64,000 nt of DNA, taken from the NCBI RefSeq assembly GCF_003001955.1, contig NZ_PVNH01000002.1, positions 186,001 through 250,000 of the forward strand. Direction: 5' to 3'. Source of the stretch: Prauserella shujinwangii. Its GTDB lineage: Bacteria; Actinomycetota; Actinomycetes; Mycobacteriales; Pseudonocardiaceae. Made by a program: the position numbers and the translations under genes. Below, piece after piece: positions 15,769-24,761 of this stretch (position 1 is the first letter of the stretch; each line of letters opens with the position of its first letter). The notes under the pieces are model-generated. The model had not been told where the DNA came from. It did no database searches and saw nothing but the letters and a program-made list of their open reading frames with translations.

Positions 15769-17835
15769 TCAAAGGCGGACACCGAGTTCGTTCAGTGCGA
15801 ATGCCAGCCATTCGGTCTCTTGCGCGATCTCGACCTCGACGGGTGTCGCCCAGCCATGGCCCGCGTGTTCCCAGATGTGGAGCAGGATCGGCGCGGTCCC
15901 TGCCTGCGCCGCCTGCATCCGGGCGGCCCATTTCCGGGCCTGCCACGGCGGGCATCGCGGATTGTTGGCGCCGGCGTCGACGTACACGGCGGGATAGTCG
16001 GTGCCATCTCGGACGAGGTGGTACGGCGATATCGACATGAGGTGCACGACGCCGTCCGTGTCGGACGTCTCGCCGAACTCCCGTGCCGTGACGCTGAGAT
16101 ACGACGACCGGAACGCGCCGAGGAGATCGGTGATCGGCACTCGGGGAACTACTACCCGCCACAGCGACGGTCGCTGGGTCACCGCGACGCACGCGGTAAG
16201 TCCTCCGTTGGAGAAGCCCGTCAACCCGAGCGCGGAACTCGACGCGACACCGCTCGCGGTGAGGTCCTCGGCGACCGCGTAGAGATCGTCGTACGTGTTC
16301 TGCTTGCGGTCGCGGCGCCCTCCGTTCCACCAGGCGAGACCGAATTCTCCTCCGCCGCGCAGGTGTGCGTGCACGTAGGTCCCGCCTGCGTCGACGATCA
16401 CTCCCGCCTGCATCTGGTAGACCGGCGAGAGGCCAACGTTGAAGCCACCGTGTGCGTAGACCAGCGTCGGCCGGTCCGGCCGTTCGGCCATGTCGGACCG
16501 CGAGATGACGTGGTACGGGACGCGAGTCCCGTCCGCCGACGTGGCCCACCTGTCCCGCACGGTGACGCCGTCGAGTCGCACCTCGGGTTCGCGCAGCACG
16601 TCGAGCTGGTTGGTGGAGCGGTCGTGCCGATAGACACCCCAGGACGCCGTGAAGGTCGCGAACGGGAAAACGAAGTGCTCCTGGCCGGCGCGAGCCACCA
16701 GTTGCATCAACGGTTGCGCCTGCTCACCGATCGCACCCTTGCCGGGGAGGTCCAGACGGCACACCTCGGCGCCGTCCGGCGAGATCACCCGGACACGTGA
16801 GTAGGTGTCGACCCATTCCGACACGTAAAGCTCGTTGCCCACGCGGGTCGTGCCGCGAATGACCGCATCCGACTCTCCGACGATCTCGCGCCACGTTCCA
16901 GGATCGGCCGGGGCGACGGAATCCATCGCGACGGAGACTATTCGTCCTCGGTCGGCGCCGATCGTCGTCACCGCTACGTAGTCGTCGCCGACGATGTTCC
17001 CGTAGAACGCATTGTCCGCCACCGTGACGAACGGTTCCCACTCCCGTTCCGTGGCGGTCAGCCGGCAGCGAGCGAGGGCAACGGGTGCGCGGCGGCCTCC
17101 CACGGCGGTTGCCCAGCGTCCGTCGTCGGAAGTCTGGACGAGGACGTACTCCCGGAATCCCTCCGGCAGCGGGATGTTCTCGGGTTCCGTGGCGGCAGGT
17201 TCGCCGAGCCGGTGGTAGAAGACCCTCTGCCGAAAATCGGACAGCGGACCGACGAGGGCCAGGTAGAAGAACGCCGTGCAGTCGGGAAGCCACACGACAC
17301 CACCGACCCAGCCGTCGTGCAGGACACGTTCAATCATGTCCGGGAGCTGTGCCCCGGTGCGCACGTCGTACAACGCGATCTGGTTGTGTTCGCTCCCGTC
17401 CCGGCAGATGCCGACGGCCAGGACCTCGCCGTCCGGGGACGGAGCGAACCACGGCAGGGAGGGCGGCTCGGAGCCAGGTTCCGCTGCCGGAAACTCGACG
17501 ACGATCCGCTCGTCCCGGTACGGCTCGCGCCCGACCACGACGCGGGTCACGCCCGCCACGACCTCGGACCGGAACCAGCCGGACCTCGTCTGAACCGGAA
17601 CGTCGGCGAACCGTGGGGCCCGATGCCGCAGCACCGACTCGCGCACCGCGTCCAGCTGTCCTCTGCCCCGCACGTAGCGGGCCGCCAGCGCTGCTTGTTC
17701 CGCCTGCCACTGGCGGGTCTCGTCGCTGTCGTCCTCCAGCCAGCGGTAAGGGTCTGGAATCGTCGATCCGGCGAACTCGTCGGCGGCGTCACACACACGT
17801 GTCGGCGGCCGAGTGTATTCGGTATCGGGCCCCAT
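15769..17835 (-). CDS. Prolyl oligopeptidase family serine peptidase (S9)
   Basis: A 688-residue enzyme of normal prolyl oligopeptidase length. It opens with the family's DPYRWLEDD motif (about residues 30-38), followed by a beta-propeller region. The C-terminal alpha/beta hydrolase domain has the nucleophile elbow GFSNGG and a C-terminal histidine in WEHAGHGW; the acid is probably in YVDAGANNPRCP. These enzymes cut short peptides, often after proline, in the cytoplasm. The ATG at 17835 lies seven bases after the monooxygenase stop, so they are co-transcribed. The long open frame back to 18009 overlaps that gene and is not used. No signal peptide. Confidence 0.9.
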   Translation of the reverse strand: MGPDTEYTRPPTRVCDAADEFAGSTIPDPYRWLEDDSDETRQWQAEQAALAARYVRGRGQLDAVRESVLRHRAPRFADVPVQTRSGWFRSEVVAGVTRVVVGREPYRDERIVVEFPAAEPGSEPPSLPWFAPSPDGEVLAVGICRDGSEHNQIALYDVRTGAQLPDMIERVLHDGWVGGVVWLPDCTAFFYLALVGPLSDFRQRVFYHRLGEPAATEPENIPLPEGFREYVLVQTSDDGRWATAVGGRRAPVALARCRLTATEREWEPFVTVADNAFYGNIVGDDYVAVTTIGADRGRIVSVAMDSVAPADPGTWREIVGESDAVIRGTTRVGNELYVSEWVDTYSRVRVISPDGAEVCRLDLPGKGAIGEQAQPLMQLVARAGQEHFVFPFATFTASWGVYRHDRSTNQLDVLREPEVRLDGVTVRDRWATSADGTRVPYHVISRSDMAERPDRPTLVYAHGGFNVGLSPVYQMQAGVIVDAGGTYVHAHLRGGGEFGLAWWNGGRRDRKQNTYDDLYAVAEDLTASGVASSSALGLTGFSNGGLTACVAVTQRPSLWRVVVPRVPITDLLGAFRSSYLSVTAREFGETSDTDGVVHLMSISPYHLVRDGTDYPAVYVDAGANNPRCPPWQARKWAARMQAAQAGTAPILLHIWEHAGHGWATPVEVEIAQETEWLAFALNELGVRL

Positions 17836-17842
17836 CGGCGCG

Positions 17843-18958
17843 CTACTGACCGGCCTCGACCGGCTGGAGCATCTGGTTCCGCTCGATGATCGCTTCCTGT
17901 GTGGGCGGCACGATGAGCGCGGCGCCACCCTCGACCGTGCCCTGGGCGAACTCGACATAAGGCCGCATGCGGGCCTCGTAGCGCGGGAACGCCGTGACGT
18001 GGTCGCCATCCGATCGGTCGAGCTCCTCGGCGAGGAACTGGGCCCCGATCATCGCCAGGGACGTGCCCCGGCCCGCGAGCGGGGACGCACAATAGCCGGC
18101 ATCGCCCACGAGCGCGACCCGGCCCCGGTGCCAGGTGGGCATGTGAATCTGGCTGACCGAATCGAAGTAGATGTCGGGGTCGTCGCGCACCGCGTCGAGG
18201 ATCGCCGGGACCTTCCACGAACGACACTCGGCGAACTGGTCGAACAGGATTTTCTTCTTCGCTTCGACGTCGCGGTAGTCGTAGTCGATGAGATCCGACG
18301 CGAACATCATGACTGCGATTGCCTTGTCCTTGAACCGGCCGATGCCGGCCAGGTGCCCGGGATAGTTGAACATGGGGTTGATCCGCTCGGCTTCGGCATC
18401 GGCCTCGCCGGGCATGTCGATGCTGGCGACGTAGAGACCGAGATGCCGGATCCAGTTCCGCTCCGGACCGAACACCAGCCGCCGCACCGTCGAGTGCATA
18501 CCGTCGGCGCCGAGGACGAGATCGTAGCTCTCCGGGTCGCCGGAGGCGAACCCGACATCCACCCGGTCGTCGTGCTCGGCGATCGAGTTCACCGACTGGC
18601 TCAGCCGCAGGTCCACGGTTTCGGGCAGCGCGTTGGCCAGGATCCAGTACAGGTCCTCGCGGTCGATCTCGATGTCGTCGGGCGAATCGCCGATGTCGTC
18701 GGGCAACCGGCCGATGGCCGTGCCGTTCTCGTCGACGAAATGCACCTGCTCGGTCATGCGGATCCGCGCGTCGTGGATCGCGGGCAGGAGGCCCATCTTC
18801 TCGGCGATCTCGATCGCGTCGCCGCGGATGTCGATGGGCGAACCGTTGCCCCGAAGATGATCGGCCCGCTCGACGATCGTGACGTGATGACCTCGAATCC
18901 CGAGGTCGTATCCGAGTGAGAGACCGGCGACACCCGCGCCGGAGACAAGAATTTTCAT
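17843..18958 (-). CDS. FAD-dependent monooxygenase (TetX/PHBH type)
   Basis: A 371-residue class A flavoprotein monooxygenase. The N-terminal GxGxxG motif is ILVSGAGVAGLSLGYDLG, the internal DG motif is LVLGADGMHSTVRRLV, and the C-terminal GD motif is RVALVGDAGYCASPLAGRG. It should use NAD(P)H and oxygen to hydroxylate a small organic molecule. Relatives include TetX-like and aromatic hydroxylases; the sequence alone does not give the substrate or support antibiotic inactivation. It is the third gene of the cupin-hydrolase-monooxygenase-peptidase-PucR operon. Confidence 0.88.
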   Translation of the reverse strand: MKILVSGAGVAGLSLGYDLGIRGHHVTIVERADHLRGNGSPIDIRGDAIEIAEKMGLLPAIHDARIRMTEQVHFVDENGTAIGRLPDDIGDSPDDIEIDREDLYWILANALPETVDLRLSQSVNSIAEHDDRVDVGFASGDPESYDLVLGADGMHSTVRRLVFGPERNWIRHLGLYVASIDMPGEADAEAERINPMFNYPGHLAGIGRFKDKAIAVMMFASDLIDYDYRDVEAKKKILFDQFAECRSWKVPAILDAVRDDPDIYFDSVSQIHMPTWHRGRVALVGDAGYCASPLAGRGTSLAMIGAQFLAEELDRSDGDHVTAFPRYEARMRPYVEFAQGTVEGGAALIVPPTQEAIIERNQMLQPVEAGQ

Positions 18959-18988
18959 GCGTTCTCCTTAAAAGCGACGATGGGACTC

Positions 18989-19789
18989 TTAGCGCGCCGA
19001 CTGCGACGGGTGGGCGAGCACGAAATCGCGGAGCAACCGGGCGGTTTCCTGCGCGAACTCCACCATGAATCCGTGGCGCGCCCCCGGCATCACCTCCAGC
19101 CTCGCCCCGGGGATCGCGTCGGCGATCTTCTGTCCGATGTCGGGAGGGGCCGCGGGATCGTCCTCGCCGTAGATGAGCAGGGTGGGCGCCGTGATCTCGG
19201 GTAGGCGATCGGTGACGTCGAAGCCCGGGATCGCGGCCAGTCGCCGCGCATCCGCCTCCGGTGAGCGGTGGACCAGTATCGACCTGAGCTCGGCCACCAC
19301 CTTCTCGTCCGCTTGCCCGCGTTCGGACAGGGCGAGAGCGAGCATCCGCGCATCGCGCTGCGACGGCGACAGCTCGACGATCTCGGAGACCGCGGGTGTG
19401 TGCAGCGCCGAGGCGTTGGAGTAGGTGGCGCCGACCGTCAGCGACTGCACGACGTCGGGCACCGATACCGCGACCTGCAGGGCGATGAAGCCGCCGAACG
19501 AGGATCCGAAGATGTGCGCCCGTTCGTACCCGAGTCCCCTGATGAGCGCGGCGCAGTCCCCGGCCAGGTCGGGGATGCCGTAGGGGTCGGGCGGGTTGAC
19601 CGACGCTCCGGAATCGCGCTGGTCGTAGGCGATCGCACGGATGCCGGCACCGAGCAGGGGCCGGAACGTGTCCCACTGGATGTGGGTGCTTTCGCCGCCG
19701 TGCAGCAGGATCACCGGCTCGCCGGAGCCGGACTCCGCGTAGGCGATCTCGATCTGGCCGGCCTTCACCGTGCCCAGTGACGTGCTCAC
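18989..19789 (-). CDS. Alpha/beta hydrolase
   Basis: A 266-residue alpha/beta hydrolase with an intact triad: oxyanion strand ILLHGGEST, nucleophile elbow GSSFGG, acid in YGEDDPAAP and histidine in GARHGF. Length is typical of esterases, haloperoxidase-like enzymes and C-C hydrolases. The GTG start at 19789 overlaps the cupin stop by four bases, showing translational coupling. Together with the monooxygenase downstream it may hydrolyse an ester or lactone made by oxygenation, which is an inference. Confidence 0.87.
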   Translation of the reverse strand: MSTSLGTVKAGQIEIAYAESGSGEPVILLHGGESTHIQWDTFRPLLGAGIRAIAYDQRDSGASVNPPDPYGIPDLAGDCAALIRGLGYERAHIFGSSFGGFIALQVAVSVPDVVQSLTVGATYSNASALHTPAVSEIVELSPSQRDARMLALALSERGQADEKVVAELRSILVHRSPEADARRLAAIPGFDVTDRLPEITAPTLLIYGEDDPAAPPDIGQKIADAIPGARLEVMPGARHGFMVEFAQETARLLRDFVLAHPSQSAR

Positions 19790-20199
19790 GCCTGCTCCTC
19801 CGGGTTTCCTCCGGTGAACGTCCCGCGGCCGTTGGTCTGCCCGGGCAGGCGCTGCGCACTCGGCGATCGTTCGCTGATCAACTCGATGATGTAGTGCGTG
19901 ACCGTCTTGTCACCCACGTTGCGGATGCGGTGCGGGGTGAGGGGCTCCGCGGTGCCGACCGTCTGGAACAGCACGAAGCCCGGCTCAGCCGCCAGCGAGA
20001 TCCCCCAGTCGAGGTCGCCGAGGTTCTGCCCCACGGCCTGCCCGCTGTCCGGCCACAGGACCAGGTGGTCGTAGTGGTGCTGGTGGAAGTCGAACATGCC
20101 GCCCGGCTCCAGCGTCATCGACCAGACGCGCACCCGGTCGTTCTCGAACACCAGGGTGTCGCCCGGGGTGCTCGGATAGGTGGGTCCCACAACGCTCAC
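19786..20199 (-). CDS. Cupin-domain protein, first gene of catabolic operon
   Basis: A 137-residue single cupin barrel. The first cupin motif is LEPGGMFDFHQHHYDHLVLW, with histidines for metal binding, and the barrel continues to IRNVGDKTVTHYIIELI. Small cupins of this type act as isomerases, dioxygenases or binding proteins; the function cannot be told. I chose the GTG at 20199, immediately downstream of a 29-base inverted repeat; the open frame back to 20256 would translate through that repeat and is unlikely. It overlaps the hydrolase start by four bases. Confidence 0.8.
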   Translation of the reverse strand: MSVVGPTYPSTPGDTLVFENDRVRVWSMTLEPGGMFDFHQHHYDHLVLWPDSGQAVGQNLGDLDWGISLAAEPGFVLFQTVGTAEPLTPHRIRNVGDKTVTHYIIELISERSPSAQRLPGQTNGRGTFTGGNPEEQA

Positions 20200-20201
20200 A
20201 T

Positions 20202-20230
20202 CCTTAAAGAGACTGATCGTCTCTTTAAGG
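20202..20230. promoter_or_regulatory. Perfect 12-bp inverted repeat, probable TetR operator
   Basis: CCTTAAAGAGAC - TGATC - GTCTCTTTAAGG is an exact inverted repeat with a five-base centre. It lies between the divergent cupin operon (GTG at 20199) and the TetR gene (GTG at 20284). Its AT-rich arms differ sharply from the surroundings. It ends two bases from the cupin start codon, so a bound regulator would block that operon directly. Confidence 0.75.
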
Positions 20231-20283
20231 TAGCCTTGATCCACCGAGGTGTCCACCGAGGGGTAGATGGGAAAATCAGAGGC

Positions 20284-20907
20284 GTGCCGGAGAACGTGGA
20301 GACCTCGGAGACGGCCGACGCCGGCGCACGACCCGCAGCGCGACCGGGCGGCCGCAACGCTCGGGTGCGGTCGCAGATCCTCGCGGCGACGACGGAGCTC
20401 GTCGCCCGAAACGGCGTGGCCGGCCTGCGTTACGAAGAGATCGCCGAACTCGCCGGCGTCAACAAGAACAGCGTCTACCGCAACTGGCCGGACCGCACCG
20501 AACTCGTCAGCGACGCGCTACTGCAGTACGCGGAGGACTCCGCACCCCTCCACGACACCGGCAACCTCCGCCGCGACCTGGTCAACTTCTTGATCGTGTT
20601 CTCCGAACGCCTGTCGAGCTCGATCGACCGGGCCATCCTGCAGGCCACCATCGCGGCACCCGGGAACACAGATCTCGACAAGGCGGTCCGAGCTGCCTAC
20701 GACCGACGACTCGCCATCGCCCGAAGGCGATTCGACAGCGCCGTCGAGAAGGGCGAGATCCCCCCTGTCGACAGCTACTTCGTCACCGAACTGCTGTCCG
20801 GCCCGGTGTACCTCTACATCAACCGGCGACGCCACCCCTTCACCCGGGAGGTAGCCGAGAAAATCGTCGACATCGTCCTCGCCGGGATCCACGCCACCAC
20901 GCCGTAA
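20284..20907 (+). CDS. TetR-family transcriptional regulator
   Basis: A 207-residue TetR protein. The N-terminal helix-turn-helix is GLRYEEIAELAGVNKNSVYR (about residues 40-60), followed by NWPDRTELVSDAL. The remainder is the helical ligand-binding domain. The GTG at 20284 is chosen because the open frame extending far upstream runs over the divergent cupin gene. The inverted repeat at 20202-20230 lies 54 bases upstream and should be its operator. It probably represses both itself and the cupin-hydrolase-monooxygenase-peptidase operon until an inducer binds. Confidence 0.9.
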   Translation: MPENVETSETADAGARPAARPGGRNARVRSQILAATTELVARNGVAGLRYEEIAELAGVNKNSVYRNWPDRTELVSDALLQYAEDSAPLHDTGNLRRDLVNFLIVFSERLSSSIDRAILQATIAAPGNTDLDKAVRAAYDRRLAIARRRFDSAVEKGEIPPVDSYFVTELLSGPVYLYINRRRHPFTREVAEKIVDIVLAGIHATTP

Positions 20908-20992
20908 GGTCCGATCAGCTACCCGCTCTTGGGGTGAGGCCGCTGGTCACCCGTGGTCCCACCCGTTGGTGCTCCCGCCGGGGGCGCGCAGG

Positions 20993-22483
20993 TCAGCGGC
21001 GGGTTTCCGAACCGATCGGGCTCTTACCGGGTGGCGGTTGCCCGCCTGGTGTGCCGGTCTCGTGATTCCGCGGGCCAGCACCGCGCCGGAAACCGGCCAC
21101 GGCGGTGATGGCACCGAGGCCGGCGAGGATGCCGATCGCGGCGAATGCGGTGTGAAAGCCGCCGAGGCCGGTTCCGGCCACAAGGACCGTTGAGACCGCG
21201 GCGACGCCCGCCGCACCGCCGATCTCGCGCATCGTCTCGATCAGGCCGGAGGCGAGTCCGGATTCGGATTCGGTGACGCCGGACAGCGCCCCGATCTGGA
21301 GCGACGGTCCACAGAGGCCGAAGCCGAGCCCCGCGAGCAGGAACGCCGGCAGCAGGTCGGTGAGGTAATCGCCGTCCCCGGGGACCCGCGTCAGCCACAC
21401 CATCGCGGCGGCCATCAGGGTCAGGCCAGTGGCCAGCAGGCGGCGGACGCTCACGGTCGTGGCGAGGCGGCCGGCGACCACCGATATCGCGAACTCGGTC
21501 GTCGTCGTGGCCAGCCATGCCAGGCCGGTTTGCGTCGGCGAGTAGCCGAGCTCGTGCTGCATCAGCAGCGATCCGAGGAAGATGAACGAGAAGAACGTAC
21601 CGAACGCCAGCAGCGCGGTGACGTTCGCCGCGACGAGCGTGCGGTTCCGCAGGACTTTGCCGGGCACGAGCGGGGCCGGGGAGCGTTTCTCGACCCTGAC
21701 GAACACCGCGATCAGCGCGCCGGCCACGCCGAACCACGCCAGCGTGGCGGGCGAGGTCCAGCCACCGGTCGAAGCGTGATGGAGTGCGTAGACGAAGGCC
21801 AGGAGCCCGCCGGTCACCGTGCTCGCCCCGGCGACGTCGAGCCGCCCGGAACGGGCGCCGCGCTCGTCGGCCGCAAGACCGGTGATGGCCAGTGCGATGA
21901 GCACCAGACCCACCGGAAGGTTGATGAAGAACGCCCACCGCCAGCCCGGACCGGCGGCAATGAGACCGCTCGCGACCACGCCCACCGTTCCGGCCGCTCC
22001 GGCCACGGCCCCGAAGATGCCGAGGGCCCGATTGCGTTCCCGGCCCTCCCTGAAGGCCACGGCCAGCAGTGACAACGCCGCCGGTGCGATGAGCGCACCA
22101 CCCAGCCCCTGCAGTCCGCGCGCCGCGATCAGCACGCCACCGTCCTGCGCCAGACCCGCCAGCAGCGATGCGGTGGTGAACAGGCCAAGGCCGGCGAGCA
22201 GGACGCGGCGCCGCCCCAGCAGATCGGTCATCCGGCCACCGGCAAGCAGGAAGCCGCCCAGTAACAGGCCGTAGGCCACGACAACCCACTGCACGCTGCT
22301 CTGGCTGACGCCGAGGTCGTGCTGGATCGAGGGCAGGGCCACGTTCACGATCGCGATATCCAGGCCCACCATCGCCTGCGCGGCACAGGCCAGCCCCAGT
22401 ACGAGCCCCTGGCGCGGGTGTGCCGACTTCTGGTGCGCTGCCGGTGCGGCGGCGCTGTTCCCGGAACTCTCGACGACGGCCAT
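20993..22483 (-). CDS. MFS drug-efflux-type transporter (DHA2 family, 14 helices)
   Basis: A 496-residue membrane protein of the EmrB/QacA drug:H+ antiporter-2 type with about 14 hydrophobic helices. Family motifs are visible: the loop 2-3 motif GGRMTDLLGRRRVLLAG, the helix-1 region DIAIVNVALPSIQHDLG, and the helix-5 motif C region GAVAGAAGTVGVVASGLI. It would export an unknown small molecule using the proton gradient. The ATG at 22483 is preferred over an upstream frame. It converges on the TetR gene at 20284. The SRPBCC gene upstream (ending at 22513) is on the same strand and may be co-transcribed. Confidence 0.9.
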   Translation of the reverse strand: MAVVESSGNSAAAPAAHQKSAHPRQGLVLGLACAAQAMVGLDIAIVNVALPSIQHDLGVSQSSVQWVVVAYGLLLGGFLLAGGRMTDLLGRRRVLLAGLGLFTTASLLAGLAQDGGVLIAARGLQGLGGALIAPAALSLLAVAFREGRERNRALGIFGAVAGAAGTVGVVASGLIAAGPGWRWAFFINLPVGLVLIALAITGLAADERGARSGRLDVAGASTVTGGLLAFVYALHHASTGGWTSPATLAWFGVAGALIAVFVRVEKRSPAPLVPGKVLRNRTLVAANVTALLAFGTFFSFIFLGSLLMQHELGYSPTQTGLAWLATTTTEFAISVVAGRLATTVSVRRLLATGLTLMAAAMVWLTRVPGDGDYLTDLLPAFLLAGLGFGLCGPSLQIGALSGVTESESGLASGLIETMREIGGAAGVAAVSTVLVAGTGLGGFHTAFAAIGILAGLGAITAVAGFRRGAGPRNHETGTPGGQPPPGKSPIGSETRR

Positions 22484-22512
22484 GGTTCGACAACCTTCCG
22501 CTCGCTGCCGGC

Positions 22513-23007
22513 TCAGCGGCGGTAGCTCGGGATGGGCTGGCCGGTGCCGGTCGCGATCAGCTGCGGCAGGCTGGTGCTGATGTAGAAGGTCCAGCCGCTC
22601 GAGCACGCCTCGAAGCACTCGGACTCCGCCGCAGTGAGTCCTTTGTGGGTGAAATGCAGTGTCGTAGCCCGCGCGTCGGCTGTGATGTCGAAGATGACGT
22701 CGGTGCCGGTCCACTCGTCGCTGTCGGCGACGAAGGTGAGGTCCGCGTCGAGGACGTGCCAGACGACCCGCACGCCCGGCTCGACCTCGGTGAGCTGGAA
22801 CCGGGCGAAGCGGATGCCCCTCTTGCCCTGGGCGACCTCACCGGCATGGGCGTAGTCGTCGGTGAAGACGAACTCGTCGTGCAGGGCGACCGTGTCACCG
22901 ATGATGTTCTCGTTCCACCATCCACGCACGTCGGTGATGGCGGCGAAGACCTCCTCCGGGGACTGGTCCACGGTCATGGTGGCGGTCAGGTACTCGGTGT
23001 TCGACAT
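22513..23007 (-). CDS. SRPBCC (START/AHSA1-like) domain protein
   Basis: A 164-residue protein of the helix-grip fold. It starts with the AHSA1-type strand and helix (ATMTVDQSPEEVFAAITDVRGW) and has the later signature HFTHKGLTAAESECFEACSSGW. Such proteins bind hydrophobic ligands or act as co-chaperone-like or cyclase-like factors; the function here is unknown. Its promoter region carries a strong match to the ECF42 consensus (23044-23070). The ECF42-type sigma gene lies just upstream on the same strand, so this gene is a likely member of that regulon. Confidence 0.85.
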   Translation of the reverse strand: MSNTEYLTATMTVDQSPEEVFAAITDVRGWWNENIIGDTVALHDEFVFTDDYAHAGEVAQGKRGIRFARFQLTEVEPGVRVVWHVLDADLTFVADSDEWTGTDVIFDITADARATTLHFTHKGLTAAESECFEACSSGWTFYISTSLPQLIATGTGQPIPSYRR

Positions 23008-23043
23008 CCTCGTTGCCTCTCTCCTTGGTGGGTTTTGCCCACC

Positions 23044-23070
23044 GACGAAGGAGGCCGCGCGGGATCGACA
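23044..23070 (-). promoter_or_regulatory. Candidate ECF42-type promoter for the SRPBCC gene
   Basis: On the minus strand the sequence reads TGTCGA, 17 bases, CGTC. The published ECF42 consensus, from Streptomyces venezuelae work, is TGTCGA at -35 and CG(A/T)C at -10. The -10 element ends 36 bases before the ATG at 23007. The spacing, orientation and nearness to an ECF42 sigma gene make chance unlikely. Confidence 0.6.
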
Positions 23071-23109
23071 TCGGTGCGGAAAAAGTTCGAGAAAGTTCGA
23101 CGGCGCTGG

Positions 23110-24330
23110 TCAGAGGCTACGGAGCCGTGCGGTCAGGTAACGGCGTTCGGCTTCGGTCGGCGCCAGTTTCAGCGCCTCTTCGTAGAAGGAGGCGGCCTCG
23201 GCGAGGCGGCCGTCCCGGCGGAGCAGGTCGGCCCGCGTCGCGGGCAGCAGGTGGTAGCCATCGAGCTTGCCGGACCCGGCGAGCTCATCGACGAGAGCGA
23301 GTCCCGCGGAGATTCCCTCGGCCATGGCGACCGCGACGGCGCGGTTGAGCTCCACCACCGGGGACGGCGCCAACCGCGCGAGCTCGCCGTAGAGAGCGGC
23401 GATCTGTGGCCAGTCGGTAGCCGCGGCGTCCGGCGCGGTGGCGTGGCAGGCGGCGATCGCGGCCTGCACCTGATACGGCCCGGAGTGCCGCATGGCCAGC
23501 GCTTCGTCAAGCGTGGCAACACCTTCGGCGATCAGTGCGCGATCCCACCGGGACCGGTCCTGGTTCTCCAGGGTGACCAGCACGCCGTTGTCGGTGCGGC
23601 TCGCGCGGCGGGCTTCGAGCAGCAACATCAACGCCAGCAGGCCGCGCGCCTCGGGCTCGGCCGGCATCAGCCGGACGAGCATCCGGGCGAGGTGGATCCC
23701 CTCAGCGGCAAGGGCCCTGCGCCCATCCGCTGCTTCGTCGTAGCCCTCGTTGAAGATCAGGTACAGCACCGCGAGCACAGCGGTCAGCCGCGGGGGCAGC
23801 AGCTCCGCGGGCGGCACGCGGTACGGGATGCCCGCCTCGACGATCTTGCGCTTGGCACGCACCAGACGTTGCGCCATCGTCGTTTCGCCGGTCAGGAACG
23901 CCTTGGCGATCTCGCCCGTGCTCAGCCCGGTCAGCGTGCGCAGCGTGAGCGCGACCCTGGCAGGGAACGGCAGCGCGGGATGGCAGCAGGTGAAGATCAA
24001 CCGCAACCGCTCGTCCGGCACCTCCTCCACCGGCGGCTCGATCGACGCACGCTCCAGCACCGCGAGCTGGCGCAGCTTCGCCGCGCCCACCGTGTCCCGC
24101 CGCAGCCGGTCGGTCGCCCGGTTCCGGGCCGCCGTGGTGAGCCAGGCGCCCGGACGGTCGGGAACCCCGTCGCGCGCCCAGGTCTCCAGCGCGGCGGCGA
24201 ACGCGTCCTGCGCGCAGTCCTCGGCCAGGTCCCAGTCCCCGGTCAGCCCGATCAGCGTGGCCACCACCTGGCCCCACTCGTCCCGGTACGCCGCATCGAC
24301 CGCGGCCCGAACGTCTTGCGGCGCGGTCAT
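23110..24330 (-). CDS. ECF42-type RNA polymerase sigma factor with long C-terminal extension
   Basis: A 406-residue sigma factor, about twice the length of a minimal ECF factor. The sigma-2 region ([20 protein letters not shown]) and sigma-4 region ([20 protein letters not shown]) are followed by a long helical extension with TPR-like repeats (DUF6596 type, from DEGYD-like [10 protein letters not shown] onward). This architecture defines ECF42, a group that works without an anti-sigma factor and is linked to DGPF/YciI proteins. Exactly such a protein is encoded upstream with a four-base ATGA-type overlap. The ATG at 24330 is chosen on that basis. In known examples the C-terminal extension is needed for activity. 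Confidence 0.9.
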   Translation of the reverse strand: MTAPQDVRAAVDAAYRDEWGQVVATLIGLTGDWDLAEDCAQDAFAAALETWARDGVPDRPGAWLTTAARNRATDRLRRDTVGAAKLRQLAVLERASIEPPVEEVPDERLRLIFTCCHPALPFPARVALTLRTLTGLSTGEIAKAFLTGETTMAQRLVRAKRKIVEAGIPYRVPPAELLPPRLTAVLAVLYLIFNEGYDEAADGRRALAAEGIHLARMLVRLMPAEPEARGLLALMLLLEARRASRTDNGVLVTLENQDRSRWDRALIAEGVATLDEALAMRHSGPYQVQAAIAACHATAPDAAATDWPQIAALYGELARLAPSPVVELNRAVAVAMAEGISAGLALVDELAGSGKLDGYHLLPATRADLLRRDGRLAEAASFYEEALKLAPTEAERRYLTARLRSL

Positions 24331-24662
24331 TCCCACACGGGGCGCACCTCGACACACCCCTGGCTCGCGTAGGGATGCCGTGCCGCGAGCGCGATCGCCT
24401 CGTCCAGATCGGCGCACTCGACGATGTCGATACCGCCGATGAAGTCCTTCGTCTCCGCGAAGGGACCATCCGACACCAGCGTCTCGCCGTCGCGGACCCG
24501 GACCGTCGTCGCGTCCGCCACCGGACGCAGCCGCGCGCCACCGAGGGTGCCTCCGCGCCGATTCACCTCCGCCTCGTACGCCTGGTACGCCGGGTCCGCC
24601 GCGATCTCCTCCATGGACGGCGACGCCTTCTCGTCGTCACAGATCAGCAACACGTATTTCAC
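24327..24662 (-). CDS. YciI-related DGPF-domain protein, ECF42 partner
   Basis: A 111-residue protein of the YCII/DGPF family. The naming motif is present as [15 protein letters not shown]. The N-terminal strand is [18 protein letters not shown] proteins are the standard genomic partner of ECF42 sigma factors and often their regulon members; their biochemical role is unresolved. The stop overlaps the sigma-factor start by four bases, so the two are co-translated. I looked for an ECF42-like promoter upstream and did not find a convincing one. Confidence 0.9.
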   Translation of the reverse strand: MKYVLLICDDEKASPSMEEIAADPAYQAYEAEVNRRGGTLGGARLRPVADATTVRVRDGETLVSDGPFAETKDFIGGIDIVECADLDEAIALAARHPYASQGCVEVRPVWE

Positions 24663-24761
24663 GGCTCCACTATGCCCGACATCTCCGGCCTGCTCGAACC
24701 GTCACGCCTCGGACACCGTCCGGAGACGCTGTTCGGCCCGGCGCGCCGGTAGGCTCGAGAC

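Noticed and set aside
17843-18958. Tetracycline-inactivating TetX as the identity of the flavin monooxygenase
   Set aside because: Only general class A monooxygenase motifs are visible, and the gene lies in a catabolic operon. A resistance role is not supported.
22420-24372. 650-codon plus-strand frame opposite the SRPBCC and sigma-factor genes
   Set aside because: Antisense shadow with low-complexity composition; the minus-strand genes have family motifs.
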